Source: Novosphingobium sp.
Lineage (GTDB): Bacteria; Pseudomonadota; Alphaproteobacteria; Sphingomonadales; Sphingomonadaceae
Reading direction: 5' to 3'
Length of the DNA: 6,810 nucleotides
Assembly: GCA_027490345.1 (NCBI GenBank)
Contig: JAIXYF010000454.1
Coordinates: 1-6,810 of the forward strand
The notes under the pieces are model-generated. The model had not been told where the DNA came from and did no database searches. It worked only from the letters and a program-made list of their open reading frames with translations. Positions within the stretch are counted from its first letter, which is position 1. Every line of letters begins with the position of its first letter. Below are positions 3,927 through 6,810 of this stretch, piece after piece. A program made the position numbers and the translations under genes.

Positions 3927-6810
3927 GTGAAGACCATCAACAACGCCGCGCTGAAGGCCGGTGCCGCGCCTTTCGCTGTCGCGCTCGCACTTGTTTCCGC
4001 TTCTGCGTTCGCGCAGGAAACTGCTCCGCAGGCTGATGCCGCCACCGAAACGAACGAGCCCACCGCGATCGTCGTTACCGGCAGCCTCATCCGCAACCCG
4101 AACCTGGTTCAGGCCACGCCGGTCAACGTGACCACGGCTGACACCATCGCGCTCCGCCAGTCGAACACCGCCGAAGAAGTTCTGCGCCAGGTGCCCGGCA
4201 TCGTGCCGAACATCGGTTCGGCCGTGAACAACGGCGCGACCGGTTCGACTTACGTCGATCTTCGCGGCCTCGGTTCCAACCGCAACATCGTGCTGCTCGA
4301 TGGCCAGCGCCTCGTCCCGGCCGATCTTCAGGGCCGCGTCGACCTTAACAACATCCCGCTTGCCCTTATCAGCCGCGTTGACGCGCTGACCGGTGCGGCC
4401 GTTACCACCTATGGTGCCGACGCCATCACCGGCGTTGTCAACTTCGTCACCAAGAAGGATTTCGCAGGCGTTGATCTCGCCGTGTCGAACCAGCTGACCG
4501 AGCAGGGCGACGGCAACTACTTCCGCGCTGACGTCACCACCGGCGTCAACTTCGACGACGGCCGCGGCAACGCGGTGCTGAGCATCGGCTACCAGAAGTC
4601 GAACCCCGTCTATCAGGGCGACCGCGACTTCTCGGTTCTGCAGCTTGACAGCTTCTCGGGCACCGCTGGCGGTTCGGGTACGGCCGTCCCGGCACGCTTC
4701 TCGCTGGCCGGTGGCAACCAGGTCATCGACCCGGCCAGCGGCATGCTGAAGCCCGGCTTCACGCCGTTTAACTTCAACCCGTACAATATCTTCCAGACGC
4801 CGTTCAAGCGCTTCAACATCTTCGCTCAGGCGAACTACCAGATCTCGGATGCGGTTGAAGTCTACACGCGCGGCCTGTTCTCGAAGAACACGGTTGATAC
4901 CATCATCGCGCCGTCGGGTCTCTTCGCCGAGCTGATGACGATCCCCTACAGCAACCCGTTCCTGCCGGCCGGCGCTGCCAACCAGTTCCGCAACGCGATC
5001 GATATCGATCCGAACGCCGAAGGTCTGCAGACCCTGACCGACGCTCAGTTTGCAGCTGCTCGTTTGGCGACCGACCCGAACGATCCGAACTACCGCACCT
5101 TCAACACCGTTGTGCGCCGCCGCTTCGTTGAAACCGGCACCCGCAATTCGACCTACACCACCAACGTGTTCGACTACTCGCTCGGCTTCCGCGGCGCGCT
5201 GACGAAGACGGTGAACTGGGACGTTCGCGGCAGCTACGGCGAAAGCGATCGCGGTGAAACCGTGACCGGCTACGTGCTCAAGTCGCGCGTGCAAGATGCC
5301 TTGCTGGCGACCAACCGGAACTCCTGCCTCAGCGGCAACGACGGCTGCGTGCCGATCAACCTGTTCGGCCCGGCTGGCTCGATCACGCCGGAAATGGCTG
5401 CTGCCACGCTTTCGCCTGCCAGCACGGTCAACAAGACCTCGCTCCTGCAGGTCCGCGGTCTGCTTTCGGGTGATTTCGGCCTGACCGTGCCCACCGCGAG
5501 CGAGCCCATCGGCTTCGCGCTCGGCGGTGAATACCGCAAGTACAAGGCCCAGCAGCTCTCCGATACGCTGCGCAAGACCCCGGGTGAACTCGGCGGTGCG
5601 GGCGGTGCTTCGCCGGATATCAACGGTGCCTACAGCGTATGGGAAGGCTACGGCGAACTCGTGGCGCCGCTGGTGTCCGACAAGCCGTTCTTCAAGAGCC
5701 TGACGGTCGAAGGTGGCGCGCGCTATTCGCGTTACAAGATCTTCGGCGGCGGCAAGCCGTTCGAAACCTGGACCTACAAGTTCGGCGGCAGCTGGGAGCC
5801 GGTTTCGGAGCTGAAGCTGCGCGGCAACTATTCGCGCGCCGTTCGTGCCCCGAACATCGCCGAACTGTTCACGCCGAACAGCGTGGGCCTGACCAACCTG
5901 GCGCAGGATCCCTGCTCGGGTGCCGCACCGGTCGCCAACGCAAACCTGCGCGCCATCTGCCTTGCACAGGGTGCTCCGGCCAACTCGATCGGTCAGATCC
6001 TCAACCCGACTGCGGCTCAGGCCAACATCACTTCGGGCGGCAACCTCAACCTGAAGCCGGAAAAGGCCACGACCTACACCATCGGTGCGGTGGTGCAGGG
6101 CCTGTCCTTCCTGCCCGGCTTCTCGGCCTCGGTGGATTACTACAACATCACCGTCACCGACCAGATCGGCACGCCGCTGCCGGCCGATTTGATCAACGCC
6201 TGCTTCGGCAATGTCACCGCAGCCAGCGCTTCGGATCCGGCTTGCACCAACATTCGTCGCGATCCGGCGACCGGTGGTCTTGACGGCAGCCCGGCAACGA
6301 CTCGCGGCCTGTTCGGCGGCCTGTCCAACCAGGGCCGTCTGTTCACCGATGGTCTCGACGTGATCGTGAACTACACCCGCCCGATCGGTTCGGTGAAGTG
6401 GTCGATGAACGCTGTCTGGAACCAGACCTTCAGCTCGCGCTTCAAGGCTACCCCGACCGCGTTCGATCGTGAGTGTGTTGGCTTCTTCTCGGTGAACTGC
6501 TCGTTCACCGGCTCGATCCAGCCGCGTCGCAACTGGTCGGTGCAGAACACCTTCACGTTCAAGGGCGGCACGGACCTGTCGTTCCTGTGGCGCCACACTT
6601 CGGGCGCGCGTCAGGAACCCTGCAACGCGGTCGAAGCCTGCGAAGCCCGTGCATTCAAGGGCGTTCTGCCGGATGGCGTCGGCCCGCTCAGCGGCCAGCA
6701 GGTCAACCTCGGCAAGATCTATGCCTTCGACTACCTCGACGTGACGACGCGCTTCAACATCGAGCAGGTCACCTTCACCGTCACGGTGCAGAACCTGTTC
6801 AACACGAAGC
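3927..6810 (+). CDS. TonB-dependent outer-membrane receptor, C-terminus cut by window edge
   Basis: This is an outer-membrane beta-barrel transporter that takes up a scarce nutrient using TonB-ExbBD energy; the ligand cannot be told from sequence. The start is GTG, forced by an in-frame TAG 30 bases upstream and supported by AAGGGA. The signal peptide (MKTINN..., cleavage after AFA at residue 29) is followed by a TonB-box-like region, EPTAIVVTGSLI (44-55). The plug (about 60-160) includes YVDLRGLGSNRNIVLLDGQR (109-128) and GADAITGVVNFVTKK. The barrel includes motifs typical of the sphingomonad/xanthomonad receptors: CVPINLFG, LRGNYSRAVRAPNIAELF, NLNLKPEKATTYTIG. The visible 961 residues end at the near-terminal QNLFNTK, so probably only some dozens are missing. 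No STN signalling domain is seen, which argues against sigma/anti-sigma control through this protein. Ten cysteines form five close pairs. TTA, CTA and TCA codons are absent, as expected for a highly expressed gene. Confidence 0.95.
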   Translation, partial: MKTINNAALKAGAAPFAVALALVSASAFAQETAPQADAATETNEPTAIVVTGSLIRNPNLVQATPVNVTTADTIALRQSNTAEEVLRQVPGIVPNIGSAVNNGATGSTYVDLRGLGSNRNIVLLDGQRLVPADLQGRVDLNNIPLALISRVDALTGAAVTTYGADAITGVVNFVTKKDFAGVDLAVSNQLTEQGDGNYFRADVTTGVNFDDGRGNAVLSIGYQKSNPVYQGDRDFSVLQLDSFSGTAGGSGTAVPARFSLAGGNQVIDPASGMLKPGFTPFNFNPYNIFQTPFKRFNIFAQANYQISDAVEVYTRGLFSKNTVDTIIAPSGLFAELMTIPYSNPFLPAGAANQFRNAIDIDPNAEGLQTLTDAQFAAARLATDPNDPNYRTFNTVVRRRFVETGTRNSTYTTNVFDYSLGFRGALTKTVNWDVRGSYGESDRGETVTGYVLKSRVQDALLATNRNSCLSGNDGCVPINLFGPAGSITPEMAAATLSPASTVNKTSLLQVRGLLSGDFGLTVPTASEPIGFALGGEYRKYKAQQLSDTLRKTPGELGGAGGASPDINGAYSVWEGYGELVAPLVSDKPFFKSLTVEGGARYSRYKIFGGGKPFETWTYKFGGSWEPVSELKLRGNYSRAVRAPNIAELFTPNSVGLTNLAQDPCSGAAPVANANLRAICLAQGAPANSIGQILNPTAAQANITSGGNLNLKPEKATTYTIGAVVQGLSFLPGFSASVDYYNITVTDQIGTPLPADLINACFGNVTAASASDPACTNIRRDPATGGLDGSPATTRGLFGGLSNQGRLFTDGLDVIVNYTRPIGSVKWSMNAVWNQTFSSRFKATPTAFDRECVGFFSVNCSFTGSIQPRRNWSVQNTFTFKGGTDLSFLWRHTSGARQEPCNAVEACEARAFKGVLPDGVGPLSGQQVNLGKIYAFDYLDVTTRFNIEQVTFTVTVQNLFNTK

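Noticed and set aside
3774..6596. Very long minus-strand ORF (940 codons)
   Set aside because: It lies in codon register opposite an unmistakable TonB-dependent receptor. Its translation is rich in Arg, Val, Gly and Asp without recognisable domains, as expected for the complement of biased GC-rich codons.

Overview
The window looks like chromosomal DNA of an alphaproteobacterium, most likely a sphingomonad (Novosphingobium/Sphingomonas/Erythrobacter-like). Reasons: high GC with strong G/C third positions, a purD–xseA–DUF2093–M23 lipoprotein arrangement that I recall from Sphingomonadales, and a large TonB-dependent receptor of the type abundant in that order. No phage, IS, CRISPR, tRNA or rRNA signal is visible.

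Layout. Positions 1-896 (minus strand) hold the N-terminal 298 residues of PurD, a purine-biosynthesis enzyme, cut by the left edge. Its start codon overlaps head-to-head with that of xseA (895-2370, plus strand), the large subunit of exonuclease VII; the two ATGs share the palindrome CATG at 894-897, so there is no intergenic spacer. After a 43-base gap with a stable hairpin comes a 67-residue DUF2093 protein (2414-2617). Its stop overlaps (ATGA) the start of a zinc-dependent M23 lipoprotein (2614-3558), probably a cell-wall endopeptidase. These three plus-strand genes look like an operon, with a possible extra promoter just before the DUF2093 gene.

Positions 3559-3926 are a 368-base gene-free stretch that appears regulatory. 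It has a TATAAT-type promoter bracketed by two 12-base palindromes with the same GCGCGC core. A leader of about 280 bases follows, with several inverted repeats, a loop containing an anti-Shine-Dalgarno-like sequence, and an in-frame 30-codon mini-ORF ending just before the next gene. From 3927 to the right edge runs a GTG-initiated TonB-dependent outer-membrane receptor, about 961 residues visible and probably lacking only a few dozen C-terminal residues. All ten of its cysteines fall in five local pairs.

Functionally these are mostly housekeeping genes (purine synthesis, DNA repair, envelope remodelling) next to a separately controlled nutrient receptor. I see no clear sign of a wholly new multi-gene system. 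The most interesting parts are the receptor's leader region and the zero-spacer purD/xseA junction.
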